Notes: a model not told the origin generated them from the sequence alone. DNA of 64,000 nucleotides from Vibrio sinaloensis DSM 21326 (GCF_000189275.1 NZ_AEVT01000122.1:1-64000); one strand, 5' to 3'. Counted from the first letter of the stretch, positions 42,855 through 52,338 are shown. Made by a program: numbers and translations.

Positions 42855-43763
42855 CTAGCTCTCTTGCTGCTTAATAAACTGGCCTGGTGTCATGCCAAAG
42901 TGGCTTTTAAAGGCTCGGGTGAAATGAGACTGATCATTAAATCCAAGTTCATGCGCTGTTAGCGCAATATTAACCGCACCAGAAGACAAGGCAATCCGCG
43001 CTTGCTCCAAACGTTGACTCATCAAATATTGGTACGGCGTAACGCCCATCAACTTCTTAAACTCGCGTAGGAAATAGAATTTACTGCAGCCAAGCAAATC
43101 GGCCAGATCATCAACCGCGATACTGTTACCGATATTCTCTGTTATGTAGCGGTCAATTTTCTCTACTTGGCGATGATCAAACTTGGACGATGCCTGCTGA
43201 TTGTTCTTAAGATCGAAATAGTTTGAGTAGTTTTGTATATAGTGCGTCGCAAGCAATGAAACTAGGTTATTGAGATAGATTTTCCCGTTACGTCCCTTAG
43301 CTTTGGCCTCTAACATGAAGAGTTCAATGATGCCTTTAATCGTCTCATCAACGACGTTGTAGTTGTTCAAAAACTGAAGTTCAATGCCATCCAAGCTAAG
43401 TGGGCAATGGCTAAGAAATTCTTGTTGTTCAATGGCTAAGATGACGAAGTAACACGGCTCTGAAATATCATGCGTAAACGGCGTGTTTGGCGGATTGATC
43501 CAAATATTGCCTGGGCTAGTTTTCAAATCAGCAAATGAACCGTCTTTCTCTACGCTCCAATTGAGATCTTTTTCCAGTGCCAACGCGAAGTAAAAATATG
43601 GCGTGTAAACGTTGTTTGGATAAAACTGAGGCGACGTCCCCTTTTCCACCAATATGCCCGGCCAATCTAAGCTGTGATTGGAAAATTCAATATCAAGAAC
43701 CTGACCACAGTCGGATAATGTTTGAGAATCGTGATGGAAAAATTTCAGCTTAGACTTCATCAT
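42855..43763 (-). CDS. AraC-family transcription regulator
   Basis: The 302-residue protein has a C-terminal AraC/XylS double helix-turn-helix (about residues 200-298): AVDDLADLLGCSKFYFLREFKKLMG and ALTAHELGFNDQSHFTRAFKSHFGMTPGQF are both present in essence. The N-terminal 170 residues form a cupin-like ligand domain. Target and ligand unknown. It is convergent with the GGDEF-EAL gene (12 bases between stops). Confidence 0.88.
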   Translation of the reverse strand: MMKSKLKFFHHDSQTLSDCGQVLDIEFSNHSLDWPGILVEKGTSPQFYPNNVYTPYFYFALALEKDLNWSVEKDGSFADLKTSPGNIWINPPNTPFTHDISEPCYFVILAIEQQEFLSHCPLSLDGIELQFLNNYNVVDETIKGIIELFMLEAKAKGRNGKIYLNNLVSLLATHYIQNYSNYFDLKNNQQASSKFDHRQVEKIDRYITENIGNSIAVDDLADLLGCSKFYFLREFKKLMGVTPYQYLMSQRLEQARIALSSGAVNIALTAHELGFNDQSHFTRAFKSHFGMTPGQFIKQQES

Positions 43764-43849
43764 TCTGCCTAATTAACATATTCATTACGCTTTGAAACTA
43801 GCCGAATTTTGTTGGACTCGTCAACCTTTTAACAAGCAAAGTGCCTTGG

Positions 43850-44197
43850 TTACAACTGCGACTCACCAAGCATAGAGATAAGTTGCTGCGGATTTAATGT
43901 ACCATCGATCAAGTGTGTGATATCGGGGTCATCGATGGCTTCAAGGGCATAGACGGTTTTCTCTTTGCCCAAAGCATAACCAATGTCCATTGCAACGCTT
44001 TTGCCCACGTAACCGCCAAAGTTCAAAATGTAAATAACATCCGCTTGGCAAATTCTCGCTAAACAACCTTCGATACCTTGCGACTGATCCGGCGCTGAGA
44101 TTAGGGTTTCGATTCCCGCCGCCATCAATTGCGCTTTAACCGCCTCCATTTTGTCGAGATGCTTAAAACTACCCGCAATATACACAACACTATTCAT
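43850..44197 (-). CDS. Nucleoside 2-deoxyribosyltransferase-like protein
   Basis: The 115-residue protein has a flavodoxin-like fold start (MNSVVYIAGSF) and segments ADVIYILNFGGYVGKSVAMDIGYALG, typical of the nucleoside 2-deoxyribosyltransferase / YtoQ superfamily; the catalytic Glu of the family is replaced by Asp in MDIGYALG, so activity is uncertain. Start 44197 has a rich ribosome site (AAGGAGAAAGGAAACAA). It follows the Nudix gene closely, so a nucleotide-salvage or clean-up operon is possible. Confidence 0.7.
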   Translation of the reverse strand: MNSVVYIAGSFKHLDKMEAVKAQLMAAGIETLISAPDQSQGIEGCLARICQADVIYILNFGGYVGKSVAMDIGYALGKEKTVYALEAIDDPDITHLIDGTLNPQQLISMLGESQL

Positions 44198-44223
44198 TTG
44201 TTTCCTTTCTCCTTGACGGACTA

Positions 44224-44628
44224 TCAAACGCTTAAACCTAAAGTACCGGACAATCGACTTAGCTCCGACAACGCTACTCTATCGGCATCTAGGTCTACAG
44301 GAGCATTATCGAAATGGTGCCATGCCACAGATTGCGCCTCTTGAACACGCATCTCACCTTCCCAACGGGTAATAACGTAATAATGAATCCTTTGTAACTC
44401 TTCACTTGGGTGGTAAAGCGTGCAAAGGAAGCGATAATCGCTTGGCTCGATATCCAACTCTTCTTTAAGCTCTCTCAACAATGCTTGCTCTTGCTGCTCT
44501 TTCCCTTCAATGTGACCACCTGGAATGGTTACTTTTCCTGGATCCGTTCTTTTGCTCTCGCTACGTTGCTCTAATAAGACACATTGATCTTTTAATAGAA
44601 TAAAAGACACGCAATCATGAATTTGCAT
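44224..44628 (-). CDS. Nudix hydrolase
   Basis: The protein (about 134 residues) has a full Nudix box: GGHIEGKEQQEQALLRELKEEL (about residues 36-57, only partly quoted by position), with the REL-EEL metal-binding glutamates. It hydrolyses a nucleoside diphosphate linked to another group; the substrate is unknown. Start 44628 is six bases after GAGG. It lies upstream of the deoxyribosyltransferase-like gene in the same orientation. Confidence 0.85.
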   Translation of the reverse strand: MQIHDCVSFILLKDQCVLLEQRSESKRTDPGKVTIPGGHIEGKEQQEQALLRELKEELDIEPSDYRFLCTLYHPSEELQRIHYYVITRWEGEMRVQEAQSVAWHHFDNAPVDLDADRVALSELSRLSGTLGLSV

Positions 44629-44673
44629 TACCTTCCTCATCCTGTTTTGTAAATGTAGACAGGTACATTCAAT

Positions 44674-45285
44674 TCAATCCCACTCCATCACTTGTACATT
44701 TGGCCAGCGTGCTCGGTAGCTCTCGGTCATGCTTTGGTAACTGCGCTTAGACATTGCCAGCTTATTGGGCTTGATCCGCATATAAAACGCGTCTTCTAAC
44801 CCATAAGGGGCGTAAAGGCGAACCCGATTGAATTCATCTAATCGAAAACCAATCGCAAAGGCCGATAACCAAGAATCGATTCCCTGCTCTACTCGAGTGT
44901 AAGGCGTGATTTTAAAACCGAGTTTTTTGGCGTAAACCTGATGTATTGTCGCTTGATTCTTCACATCGACTGGAATGTTATGGCTAACACGCTCGACAAG
45001 CTGCTGCTCGTATTCAGACTGCTCCACAGCTTGTGTCTGATCAAAATAGACCAAGTCGAAGTCTTTAACGCGACTCAACAAAGGTTGGCCATCAATATGA
45101 TTCCAAATTACTTGCGTAATCGCTCCACCAGCAAGGTAGTAATTGGATATCCCCAAAACAGCGGCAACACGCGCCGTCTCGATCAGTTCCGGTACTGACT
45201 CTATGAGCTGGAGCAGTTGTTTTTCATAGACGGTAACTTGATTAACGCGCATGGGTTGATCTGACCAATAACAAGTATGAAGCAT
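44674..45285 (-). CDS. Nucleotidyltransferase-family protein (NTP_transf_6)
   Basis: The 203-residue protein has the pattern YYLAGGAITQVIWN (residues 41-54), then RVKDFDLVYFD with the two metal-binding Asp (about 68-78), and VDVKNQATIHQVYAKKLG. This is the NTP_transf_6 (COG3575) family of small nucleotidyltransferase-like proteins. The substrate is not known. The ATG at 45285 has a poor ribosome site; an ATG 11 codons later (MRVNQV) is an alternative start. Confidence 0.8.
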   Translation of the reverse strand: MLHTCYWSDQPMRVNQVTVYEKQLLQLIESVPELIETARVAAVLGISNYYLAGGAITQVIWNHIDGQPLLSRVKDFDLVYFDQTQAVEQSEYEQQLVERVSHNIPVDVKNQATIHQVYAKKLGFKITPYTRVEQGIDSWLSAFAIGFRLDEFNRVRLYAPYGLEDAFYMRIKPNKLAMSKRSYQSMTESYRARWPNVQVMEWD

Positions 45286-45339
45286 TGATTAGGGAGGTTT
45301 TTCTTGTTCACAGCAAGCGTCTCCTCCCAAATAATTGGA

Positions 45340-45711
45340 TTACAAACGTTCTTGTAAACCAAACTTTTTAAAGAAATCAGACAGGTCTAACTTTGCCAGA
45401 TCTTTGAACTCTCCGGCATCATAGAAGCGTCCTTTACAGGTTGGGCAGCTCTCAAACCAGATGTGCGGCTGTTTAGGGTCAACCAATCGAAGCAATTGAT
45501 TATTCGGGCAAATAGGACAGTCGATACGATCGATGGCGTTAAACGCCTGACCGACCACTTCGTCACCATCATCAATCACATCCGCGAGAGGCTTCATTGC
45601 TTCTACTTCGTAGGCATCAATCCATAATCCTTTGCACTCTGTGCATCGTTCGACATCACCCAGTGGGGTTTGAAGCTGTTCAAAATTAGAACTGCATTTT
45701 GGACATTTCAT
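45340..45711 (-). CDS. Zf-TFIIB double zinc-ribbon protein
   Basis: The 123-residue protein has two TFIIB-type zinc ribbons: MKCPKCSSNF with CTECKGLWID, and CPICPNNQLL with CPTCKGRFYDAGE. Such proteins are common in proteobacteria, of unknown function, possibly RNA- or protein-binding. AAGGAACACACA precedes the ATG. Confidence 0.85.
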   Translation of the reverse strand: MKCPKCSSNFEQLQTPLGDVERCTECKGLWIDAYEVEAMKPLADVIDDGDEVVGQAFNAIDRIDCPICPNNQLLRLVDPKQPHIWFESCPTCKGRFYDAGEFKDLAKLDLSDFFKKFGLQERL

Positions 45712-45743
45712 TGTGTGTTCCTTAGCTATTAATCACTGACGTT

Positions 45744-46346
45744 TTACATTGTTTGCGGTTCACACAGCCGAATCTCTGGCTGCGACCTAAGTTGTTGCAA
45801 GTGGGCATGGTAAAATTCATCACCTTGCGCACCATGTTGGAGGGATTTCTTGAATATCGACGCGACAAATATGTCGGCAAGACTGAACTGTTTGCCGACG
45901 GCGAAGTAGGATTCGCTGCACAGCAAGGGCTTGAGGGTCTCAAGGCCCAGACTGATCCATTCAGCCCGCAGATTACGCTTGTCAGCTTCACTGAGTTCTG
46001 GTCGCAGATACTTTAATACCGTTCGGTTCTGTGGCGTATGAATACTGGCATTAACGTACTCACAAATGCGGCGAATGTGCGTTCTTTCGATCAATGAGTG
46101 ACCCAGTAAGCATGGCTGAGGAAAACGCTCCTCCAAATACTCGGCAATGGCCATTGACTCTGAAAAATGCTCACCTGCCACTTCAAGTGTAGGCACGTAG
46201 CCAAATGCATTGATTTGTCTATAGCTACTAACGAGCTGCTCCGACGTCACTTCAACACGTCGGTATGCAACCTTCTTATAGTTAAGTACCCACTCTACAC
46301 GGTGTGAGCTGTTCGACCCATTCGCAGCATATAAACAAATATCCAT
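45744..46346 (-). CDS. Glutathione S-transferase-like protein
   Basis: The protein (about 200 residues) has an N-terminal thioredoxin-fold domain (MDICLYAANGSNSSHRVEW, likely catalytic Ser in SNSS; FGYVPTLEV with the cis-Pro; ESMAIAEYLEERFP, the SNAIL-like motif) and an all-helical C-terminal domain (ADIFVASIF). It conjugates or reduces substrates with glutathione. I start at ATG 46346; an upstream start 12 codons earlier is open. Confidence 0.85.
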   Translation of the reverse strand: MDICLYAANGSNSSHRVEWVLNYKKVAYRRVEVTSEQLVSSYRQINAFGYVPTLEVAGEHFSESMAIAEYLEERFPQPCLLGHSLIERTHIRRICEYVNASIHTPQNRTVLKYLRPELSEADKRNLRAEWISLGLETLKPLLCSESYFAVGKQFSLADIFVASIFKKSLQHGAQGDEFYHAHLQQLRSQPEIRLCEPQTM

Positions 46347-46467
46347 TTTGCTCACTTCAAGTACTACTCTTTTCGTTTGCATCGGAGCAAGTAAACTCCG
46401 CCAGTCACTGTTTTATAAATTACTATTACTCTGATAATACTCGAAAAATCGTCGACGGGAATGGATA

Positions 46468-46539
46468 ATGCTGAAAACTTTGATCAACCAATGGATACAA
46501 GGTAAGCATAAGAAGTACGCCAAGAGTCGCAAATCCTAA
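46468..46539 (+). CDS. Candidate 23-residue basic small protein
   Basis: A 24-codon frame (MLKTLINQWIQGKHKKYAK then SRKS, stop) lies in the 217-base gap between two minus-strand genes. GGGAATGG is upstream at ribosome-site distance, and a -10-like TGATAAT lies about 35 bases before the ATG. Half amphipathic helix, half Lys-rich tail. No homolog is recognised; low confidence. Confidence 0.3.
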   Translation: MLKTLINQWIQGKHKKYAKSRKS

Positions 46540-46563
46540 CTACCTATAAATCGCATTCAAAGT

Positions 46564-47274
46564 CTAAGTATATTGGCGAATGAGTGAGATCAATTCTTCA
46601 ACTTGGTAAGCAATATGATCGGGCTGTATCGACCAAGTTTCAGGTTGGGAATGGCTGTATGCTGCGGCAATGGATATTACCTGACAATGCTCAGGCAAAG
46701 CGCGTTCAATGTTTTTCGCAAACTCGGTGTCGGCTTGATGGTCACCGACATATATCAGTGTGTTGGGTATGTGCTCACCAAAAATCCGCTCTAGACAGTA
46801 TAAGCCCCCATCTGGATTGGGTTTTTGTTGTTCGCTGGAGATGTCATCATAACCGACAACTGACTTGAACAGAGTGTCGACATTGTGTTGCTGTAATACG
46901 CGGCGGATATTTTGTTGAGAGTTTTGTGAGCAGATGCCATGGGGGAGATGAGAGAATTCATGGATCACCTCTTCCATGCCGTTAAACAAAGAAACGCGAG
47001 TGTCGTTCTTCTCTTGATACTCAGACCATAAACTGCCAGCCTCTAGCATCTCTTGTTCAGACAAGCCGTAATAATCTAAATAGAGTTGCTGCCAGTTCTT
47101 AGCAGCATGATTAGCTTGATGATACAAAGACTCGCTAGTCAGATAGCGTGGAAGGTTATCGCCGGTTAAGCGTGGGGCAACGCGAGCGAGAATGTCTTTG
47201 GTGATTGCAATGTTCTTCGGAACAGAATTCACCAAGGTTCCATCGTAATCCCACAAGATGGCATCGAGCTTCAT
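46564..47274 (-). CDS. HAD-superfamily phosphatase, phosphoglycolate-phosphatase-like
   Basis: The protein (about 236 residues) has HAD motif I DYDGTLVNS (residues 8-16), motif II GICSQNSQ, motif III Lys in QQKPNPDG and motif IV VGDHQADTEFA. The helical cap between motifs I and II is of the C1 type used by Gph and beta-phosphoglucomutase. A small phosphorylated metabolite is the likely substrate. Start 47274 follows AGGA by nine bases; two ATGs upstream lack support. Confidence 0.85.
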   Translation of the reverse strand: MKLDAILWDYDGTLVNSVPKNIAITKDILARVAPRLTGDNLPRYLTSESLYHQANHAAKNWQQLYLDYYGLSEQEMLEAGSLWSEYQEKNDTRVSLFNGMEEVIHEFSHLPHGICSQNSQQNIRRVLQQHNVDTLFKSVVGYDDISSEQQKPNPDGGLYCLERIFGEHIPNTLIYVGDHQADTEFAKNIERALPEHCQVISIAAAYSHSQPETWSIQPDHIAYQVEELISLIRQYT

Positions 47275-47373
47275 AGTACGTTTTCCTATCATTAACATCA
47301 GCCCGATACTAACTCACAGGCCCTCTCTTCGCATTGAATGGCGTATGTGCAAACTCTACTCCGCTACCATTCC

Positions 47374-47907
47374 TTAAGCTAAGTCACATAATGCGTCTGA
47401 ATACGCTTGTTTAGCTTGCGGGCTCAAATGCTCGCGCATGTCGTCGAACAATTGCTTAAGCTCTTCTCCATATTGCTGTTTGAACACATCGCTTGCCAAA
47501 ACCAACTCTAGCTCGTTGGCTACCGTAAGCTCGCAAAAAGCTACGGTTAGTTCTGCTGATAACTCGAACTCACGTTCGACAAAACGGTCTTTAAACTGAA
47601 TCGGCTTACCAAGGCCAAACTGTGGGAAGACAAAATCGCGGTCACAGGAGCAATACAAATAAACTAACGCCTCAGCCTGTGGGCCAATGATGCTGGCAAT
47701 TTTGTCTCGCTGCGCCAACGACACCATGTTGTCGTCGAACCCCGCAGTACCATAAGCCGCATGAAACAAGCCCGCAACTTGCAGCACCTCATCTGCCCCC
47801 CAACGATTAAGTAACGCTTGCGTGCCTTGCAAATGTGCTTCTAACGACCCATTAAGGTGTTGAAAATCACCAGCTCCTAACGCTTTTAACGCGGCAAACT
47901 TATCCAT
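47374..47907 (-). CDS. HD-like protein (DUF6817-type)
   Basis: The 177-residue protein has an HD-domain-like N-terminal half: SLEAHLQGTQALLNRWGADE (His) and QVAGLFHAAYGTAGFD (His-Ala in place of the classic His-Asp). I recognise the DUF6817 style, with unknown function; it lacks an obvious complete HD metal site, so enzyme activity is uncertain. It overlaps the RidA gene by eight bases, so the two are translationally coupled. Confidence 0.65.
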   Translation of the reverse strand: MDKFAALKALGAGDFQHLNGSLEAHLQGTQALLNRWGADEVLQVAGLFHAAYGTAGFDDNMVSLAQRDKIASIIGPQAEALVYLYCSCDRDFVFPQFGLGKPIQFKDRFVEREFELSAELTVAFCELTVANELELVLASDVFKQQYGEELKQLFDDMREHLSPQAKQAYSDALCDLA

Positions 47908-48271
47908 GCGATTCTCCTTGCATGCTTCTGACTGCAGTGACAGTGACTTCTATCAGCACTTCGCCTTCCAGAGCGACACCAAGACAAGCACGTTGTGGCC
48001 AGTCTTGAGGATTTGGCCCCAGCCATTCACACCAGACTTTGTCCATGATCGCTTTGTCAGCCATATTGGCGATATAGACTTGAGCGCTGACAATTCGTGT
48101 CTTATCTGAGCCCAATTCATGCAAGTTTTCATCAATGGTCTTTAAGGTTAGCGTCGTTTGTCCCTCTAGATCTAAGCGGGTGTCGGACGATGTTGCCACC
48201 GTCCACACCAAGTCTTTGTATGCCGAAGATTTGTTCCGACCTTGATACGCTCCCTGCTTTCTTTCAATCAT
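47900..48271 (-). CDS. RidA-family protein (YjgH-like)
   Basis: The 123-residue protein belongs to the RidA/YER057c/UK114 family (LVWTVATSSDTRLDLEGQT, RIVSAQVYIANM, CLGVALEGEVLIEVTVTAV). RidA hydrolyses reactive enamines/imines from amino-acid metabolism; many paralogs lack this activity. The Arg that binds the substrate carboxylate in RidA (in RAC-) seems present as PQRACLGV. Coupled to the HD-like gene. Confidence 0.82.
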   Translation of the reverse strand: MIERKQGAYQGRNKSSAYKDLVWTVATSSDTRLDLEGQTTLTLKTIDENLHELGSDKTRIVSAQVYIANMADKAIMDKVWCEWLGPNPQDWPQRACLGVALEGEVLIEVTVTAVRSMQGESHG

Positions 48272-48300
48272 CCTTTACCTTTATGAATTGCTATCAAAGG

Positions 48301-50184
48301 CTAGAGTTTAAATTTACTTGTTATCTCAGACAAACTTTCTACAACGCCTGACAGTTTCTGAGTCGACACTTCCGTACTTTCAGCATTTTCATTGGTCGCT
48401 TTCGCCAAACCATTGACTTCAATAACAGACTGATTGATCTCCTGCGCAACCGAGTTTTGCTCTTCGGCCGCAGTGGCGATTTGTGTGTTCATGTCTTGAA
48501 TCTCGCGTACGGCGCCTAAGATAGAATTCAAAGACTCGCGTGCTTCTGTTGCCATTGAAATCGCTTCTTGTGTATTCGACTGGCTCTGTTCCATCGACTC
48601 TACCGCCGACGACGCCACTTTTTGCAACTTAGCGATCGTCGCATTGATCTCTTCGATACTGCTTTGAGTGCGGCTCGCGAGCGATCGGACTTCGTCAGCA
48701 ACCACCGCAAAACCACGACCTTGTTCACCTGCTCGCGCTGCTTCAATCGCTGCATTGAGCGCCAACAAGTTAGTTTGATCGGCAACATCACGTATCACAC
48801 CGAGCACATCTCCAACATTGACCGTCTCAACACGCAGCTCATCAATGGTTTTTGATACAGAGTTAATATCCTGACCCAGAGCATCCATTACCAGCGATGT
48901 CTTGTTGGTGATATCCGCGCCATTCTGTGCCTGACCATAAGCATCATGAGCTGACGTCGACGCCTGTTGAGCGTTGCGAGAAATCTCTTCGACGGTCGAA
49001 ACCATCTCATTCATTGCGGTGGCCGTCATCTCCATCTGCAAGATCTGCTGATCCGAGCTTTGACGAGTTTCTTCAACCAAAGAAACCAACTCGCTTGAGG
49101 TGTGCTCAACTTCCATGGCTTGTTTGTTGATACCACCAACAACACTTTTAAGTTTTTCAACCATAGTCACGGTCGCCGCGTAGATGCCGGTATCGCCACC
49201 TTTCGCCACTGCATTAACCGTAAGATCCCCGTTCGCAATACGCTCGATAATCGATTGGATCTCTTTTGGCTCGCCACCAATTGGTACGTAGATCATTTTA
49301 ATAATGATTGAGTAAACAATACCTAAGCCAATAACAATGAAAATCGCAGCTGCGATAAGTGAGGTACGCAGCATGCTCTCACTAGGTGCTAGAATCACAT
49401 CCAATTTTTCGTAGGTAAATACATTTAAACCATACTGAGTTGGCCCCATTTTGGTCGCCACGAATTCTCTGCCATCACTGACTTTATATTGCAGGTGATC
49501 ACCAGAAAAGTTTTTGTACATAGGACGGTGGTCGAAAATATTCTTGCCCAACACTTTCGCATCTGGCGAGAATAGAATTTTGTTTTCTTTATCGGTTAAA
49601 AACAATTGGCCATCAGGAACATTTTCTCTCACGATTTTTTGCCATACATCTGACGAAATATCGACCCCAACGACACCAATAAACTGTCCATTCACTTTTA
49701 GAGGAACGACCAAAGAAGACAATAGCTTACCCGTCACTTGATCCACGGAAGGCTCGGTTAAAACAAATGGAAGGCCCGATTTAGGCCCCGCATACCACTG
49801 TTTGGTAAGACCGATATCGCTAAACTTCTCACCCGTGTGTTCTAGCGAGGTTCCGTCTTCAAACACGATGTAAGTCGCGGTCCCTTGTGCCGACTTATTT
49901 AGCTTCGCAAGCATGTTAAAGATAGACTGTTCATTGACGACTCTGCCTTGCTCGTACTGAACACTGTCATTAATCATGTTCAGTTGTTGTTCAACGCTAA
50001 CAATGTAGTTATCAACTTGAAGAGAGACAGACTTACCTTGTTGAGCTCTAAAAAGAATCGCTTCTTCATAGTTAAAGTCTTGAAATATTTTAAAGTTCAT
50101 CAAGGACAAACTACAAACGGTTAAGAACAGTACCGCTCCTATGATTAACGTGAGCAGTTGCTTTAAACTTAATTTACTAAACAT
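48301..50184 (-). CDS. Chemoreceptor with dCache ligand domain
   Basis: The 627-residue methyl-accepting chemotaxis protein has TM1 at residues 10-30, a periplasmic dCache_1 domain (about 35-275; [30 protein letters not shown] in essence), TM2 (about 283-305), HAMP (about 308-360) and a signalling domain with [20 protein letters not shown] (about 465-485). dCache domains usually bind amino acids, amines or carboxylates. The cytoplasmic output goes to CheA/CheW. It stands alone. Confidence 0.9.
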   Translation of the reverse strand: MFSKLSLKQLLTLIIGAVLFLTVCSLSLMNFKIFQDFNYEEAILFRAQQGKSVSLQVDNYIVSVEQQLNMINDSVQYEQGRVVNEQSIFNMLAKLNKSAQGTATYIVFEDGTSLEHTGEKFSDIGLTKQWYAGPKSGLPFVLTEPSVDQVTGKLLSSLVVPLKVNGQFIGVVGVDISSDVWQKIVRENVPDGQLFLTDKENKILFSPDAKVLGKNIFDHRPMYKNFSGDHLQYKVSDGREFVATKMGPTQYGLNVFTYEKLDVILAPSESMLRTSLIAAAIFIVIGLGIVYSIIIKMIYVPIGGEPKEIQSIIERIANGDLTVNAVAKGGDTGIYAATVTMVEKLKSVVGGINKQAMEVEHTSSELVSLVEETRQSSDQQILQMEMTATAMNEMVSTVEEISRNAQQASTSAHDAYGQAQNGADITNKTSLVMDALGQDINSVSKTIDELRVETVNVGDVLGVIRDVADQTNLLALNAAIEAARAGEQGRGFAVVADEVRSLASRTQSSIEEINATIAKLQKVASSAVESMEQSQSNTQEAISMATEARESLNSILGAVREIQDMNTQIATAAEEQNSVAQEINQSVIEVNGLAKATNENAESTEVSTQKLSGVVESLSEITSKFKL

Positions 50185-50582
50185 GGCGAAACATACCTAA
50201 ACAGTAATTCTAAAGTTGGATAAAATAAACCGTGGAATTATACACATGGGTTATATGCTAAATGTGATCGAGAACACTTATCTAACAGTTATTTAATCTC
50301 AAGCTGTTTATTAAATCTCTAATTTATAGTGTTGAATAAATATTTAAGCAACACTATAAATAGAAAATAACCCTCATTTTATAAATAACAACCATCAAAA
50401 AAGAAATAAATAATTCACCTTAGATAATATAGATATATTCCCGGATAATTATTCAAATAATCAAATCAGTGTGTTTGATGTATCTGATAACACACGCTAG
50501 GTGAAAGAATTTTGATCTATCCCCTAGAAACACCAATATTGTTAATGCAAACTATTCTCACCATCAACGTAGAGACACCTAA
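50185..50582. promoter_or_regulatory. AT-rich gap with a Fur/Mur-like box at 50546-50560
   Basis: The 398-base gap is very AT-rich and has no gene. At 50541-50560 lies GTTAATGCAAACTATTCTCA, which differs in one base from the site next to the sit regulator (10967-10986). The 15-mer TGCAAACTATTCTCA is 22-36 bases before the SDR gene start, in promoter position. Confidence 0.6.
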
Positions 50583-51215
50583 ATGAAGAATATTGCAATT
50601 TGGGGGGCTGCAAGCGGCCTCGGAGCATCCATGGTTGAGCACTTTCATCAACACGAATTTCAAGTACTGGCGATCGCTCGTAATCCAGATAGAAACCCAC
50701 GTATCAACCAACTGGATCTCACCCATTTCAGTTGCGATGCGACGGACGAGGTTCAAGTACGTGAAACCATCAGCAAGCTGCCAGCTGATACGATCCATAT
50801 TTCCACAATGGGTAGCTTTAATGCGGATGTGCCTGTCGATTATATTGGCCATCGCTACTTAGTTAACGCGTTAGAGGAGTTTGGTCATCGCCGAATGCTG
50901 TTGGTCACTTCGTTAGGGTGCGGAGACTCTTGGCAGTATCTTTCTGAACGCTCTAAGAAAGGGTTTGGCGCAGCCGTGCGCGAGAAGTCGTTAGCTGAAG
51001 CTTGGTTAATGAGCAGTACCCTAGACTTTACCATTGTACGTCCTGGTGGGCTAAAGGACGGCCAAGCAAACGGTAAGGGTGAACTATCACAAAATACCGA
51101 AGTTCATGGACTAATCACACGCAGCGAAGTTGCCCGCCTGTGTGCTTGCCTTCTTGAAGACTCTGACAGCATAGGTCAAATTTATCAGTGCGTTGATCCA
51201 TCTATGCACTACTAA
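50583..51215 (+). CDS. NAD(P)-binding SDR-like oxidoreductase
   Basis: The 210-residue protein has the Rossmann motif WGAASGLGASM (residues 6-16) and resembles the atypical short-chain dehydrogenases / NAD(P)H-binding group (BVR-B-like). Ser in LLVTSLGCGDSW and TIVRPGGLKDG fit. No YxxxK is clear, so it may not be a classical dehydrogenase. A metal-regulator-like box lies in its promoter, so iron or manganese control is likely. Substrate unknown. Confidence 0.8.
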   Translation: MKNIAIWGAASGLGASMVEHFHQHEFQVLAIARNPDRNPRINQLDLTHFSCDATDEVQVRETISKLPADTIHISTMGSFNADVPVDYIGHRYLVNALEEFGHRRMLLVTSLGCGDSWQYLSERSKKGFGAAVREKSLAEAWLMSSTLDFTIVRPGGLKDGQANGKGELSQNTEVHGLITRSEVARLCACLLEDSDSIGQIYQCVDPSMHY

Positions 51216-51222
51216 ACCTCAT

Positions 51223-51252
51223 GGGGTGCCCAGACTATACGCTAGGCACTCC
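51223..51252. terminator. Hairpin between convergent genes
   Basis: GGGGTGCC (51223-51230) and GGCACTCC (51245-51252), one G-U, followed by TTTAATCC. It ends the SDR transcript; its right arm touches the convergent HD gene. Confidence 0.65.
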
Positions 51253-51253
51253 T

Positions 51254-51898
51254 TTAATCCTCAGTTTCTAATTTCACTTCTCGCTCTAATTGAGCTAAGA
51301 AATTCTTCATAAACGCCACTCTCTGCTCAGCGTGTTTTATAGCAGATCGCGTGTGCATTTTGTCTTTAAGCTTAAATAGTTTGGTGTAGAAATGGTCAAC
51401 GGCAAATTGCTTATCATTTGGAACTCTTCGTCGACAAATAGGGTCATCCGCAGAATACAAACCTGTTCCTAAGGCAGTACTTACCTGAATGCAACGCGCA
51501 ACTCCGATGGCTCCCAGTGCGTCCAATCTATCGGCGTCTTGGACAATTTTCGCTTCTAACGTCTGCGGTGGAATATCTGCGCTAAAACTGTGGGTCAAAA
51601 TAGCATGATGAATGCCATCAAAGTATGTTGACGGATAACCAATTTCACGTAGAAAACCGAGCGCTTTGTCCGCAGCATAACGTGAGCTTAACGACCGCTC
51701 TGGATGATTTTTAGGTAGTGATACACAATCGTGTAAATAGGCCGCTGGAAGCACGACTTGCATTTGCGCAGCCTCTTCTTGTGCGAGCGCTTTCGCTGTT
51801 TTCGCTACACGAAGTACATGCTGAAGATCGTGCGCTGCATCTTGCTGCATCTCTTTCGTCACAAACTCGATAAACTGAGCTTCCCAGTTAACTTCCAA
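51254..51898 (-). CDS. HD-domain phosphohydrolase (YedJ-like)
   Basis: The 214-residue protein has the HD metal motif: His in AHDLQHVLRV (residues 23-32), His-Asp in AAYLHDCVSL, two His in GIHHAILTHS and Asp in KIVQDADRLDALG. This is the YedJ/COG1418 pattern of small metal phosphohydrolases acting on nucleotides; the exact substrate is unknown. Full length, with no gap in the motif set. Confidence 0.88.
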   Translation of the reverse strand: MEVNWEAQFIEFVTKEMQQDAAHDLQHVLRVAKTAKALAQEEAAQMQVVLPAAYLHDCVSLPKNHPERSLSSRYAADKALGFLREIGYPSTYFDGIHHAILTHSFSADIPPQTLEAKIVQDADRLDALGAIGVARCIQVSTALGTGLYSADDPICRRRVPNDKQFAVDHFYTKLFKLKDKMHTRSAIKHAEQRVAFMKNFLAQLEREVKLETED

Positions 51899-52005
51899 TT
51901 GTCTCTCCTAAACAATCAATAACTTGGGCGTTAGCTTATTCGCTAGCCAAAGATATGCAACCGATTGTTTTTTTTATTTATAAACAGCCATGGCAGCTTG
52001 CTTTA

Positions 52006-52338
52006 CTAGGCTTTCTTCACAAACTTGGCGGTCACCATCATTTCACCAGCACCATCCACTTTACAGTCAAGCTCGTGATCTTTCCCTTCAATGATTCGGC
52101 GAACCACTGCTTTGGTACCAATTTTAAGTACCAGAGAGCTGCCTTTTACTTTGAGATCTTTCGCTAACGTCACTTTGTCCCCTTCTTCCAATGCAGTACC
52201 GTTCGCGTCTTTAGCAACGAATGCTGCTTCAGCAACTTCATTAGGGTTCCATTCATGCGCACATTCTGGGCAAACGAGTTGATTTTGGTCTGGGTAAACG
52301 TATTCAGATTGGCAGTTTGGACATGGAGGCAGAGACAT
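52006..52338 (-). CDS. yjdM: PhnA/YjdM-type zinc-ribbon protein
   Basis: The 110-residue protein matches E. coli YjdM (old name PhnA). The N-terminal ribbon is CPNCQSEYVYPDQNQLVCPEC, described here by its two CxxC pairs (residues 6-26). A C-terminal SH3-like part follows (EGDKVTLAKDLKVKGSS, TKAVVRRI). Despite the old name it is not part of the phosphonate C-P lyase. I start at 52338, as the family does; 20 upstream codons are open. Confidence 0.9.
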   Translation of the reverse strand: MSLPPCPNCQSEYVYPDQNQLVCPECAHEWNPNEVAEAAFVAKDANGTALEEGDKVTLAKDLKVKGSSLVLKIGTKAVVRRIIEGKDHELDCKVDGAGEMMVTAKFVKKA

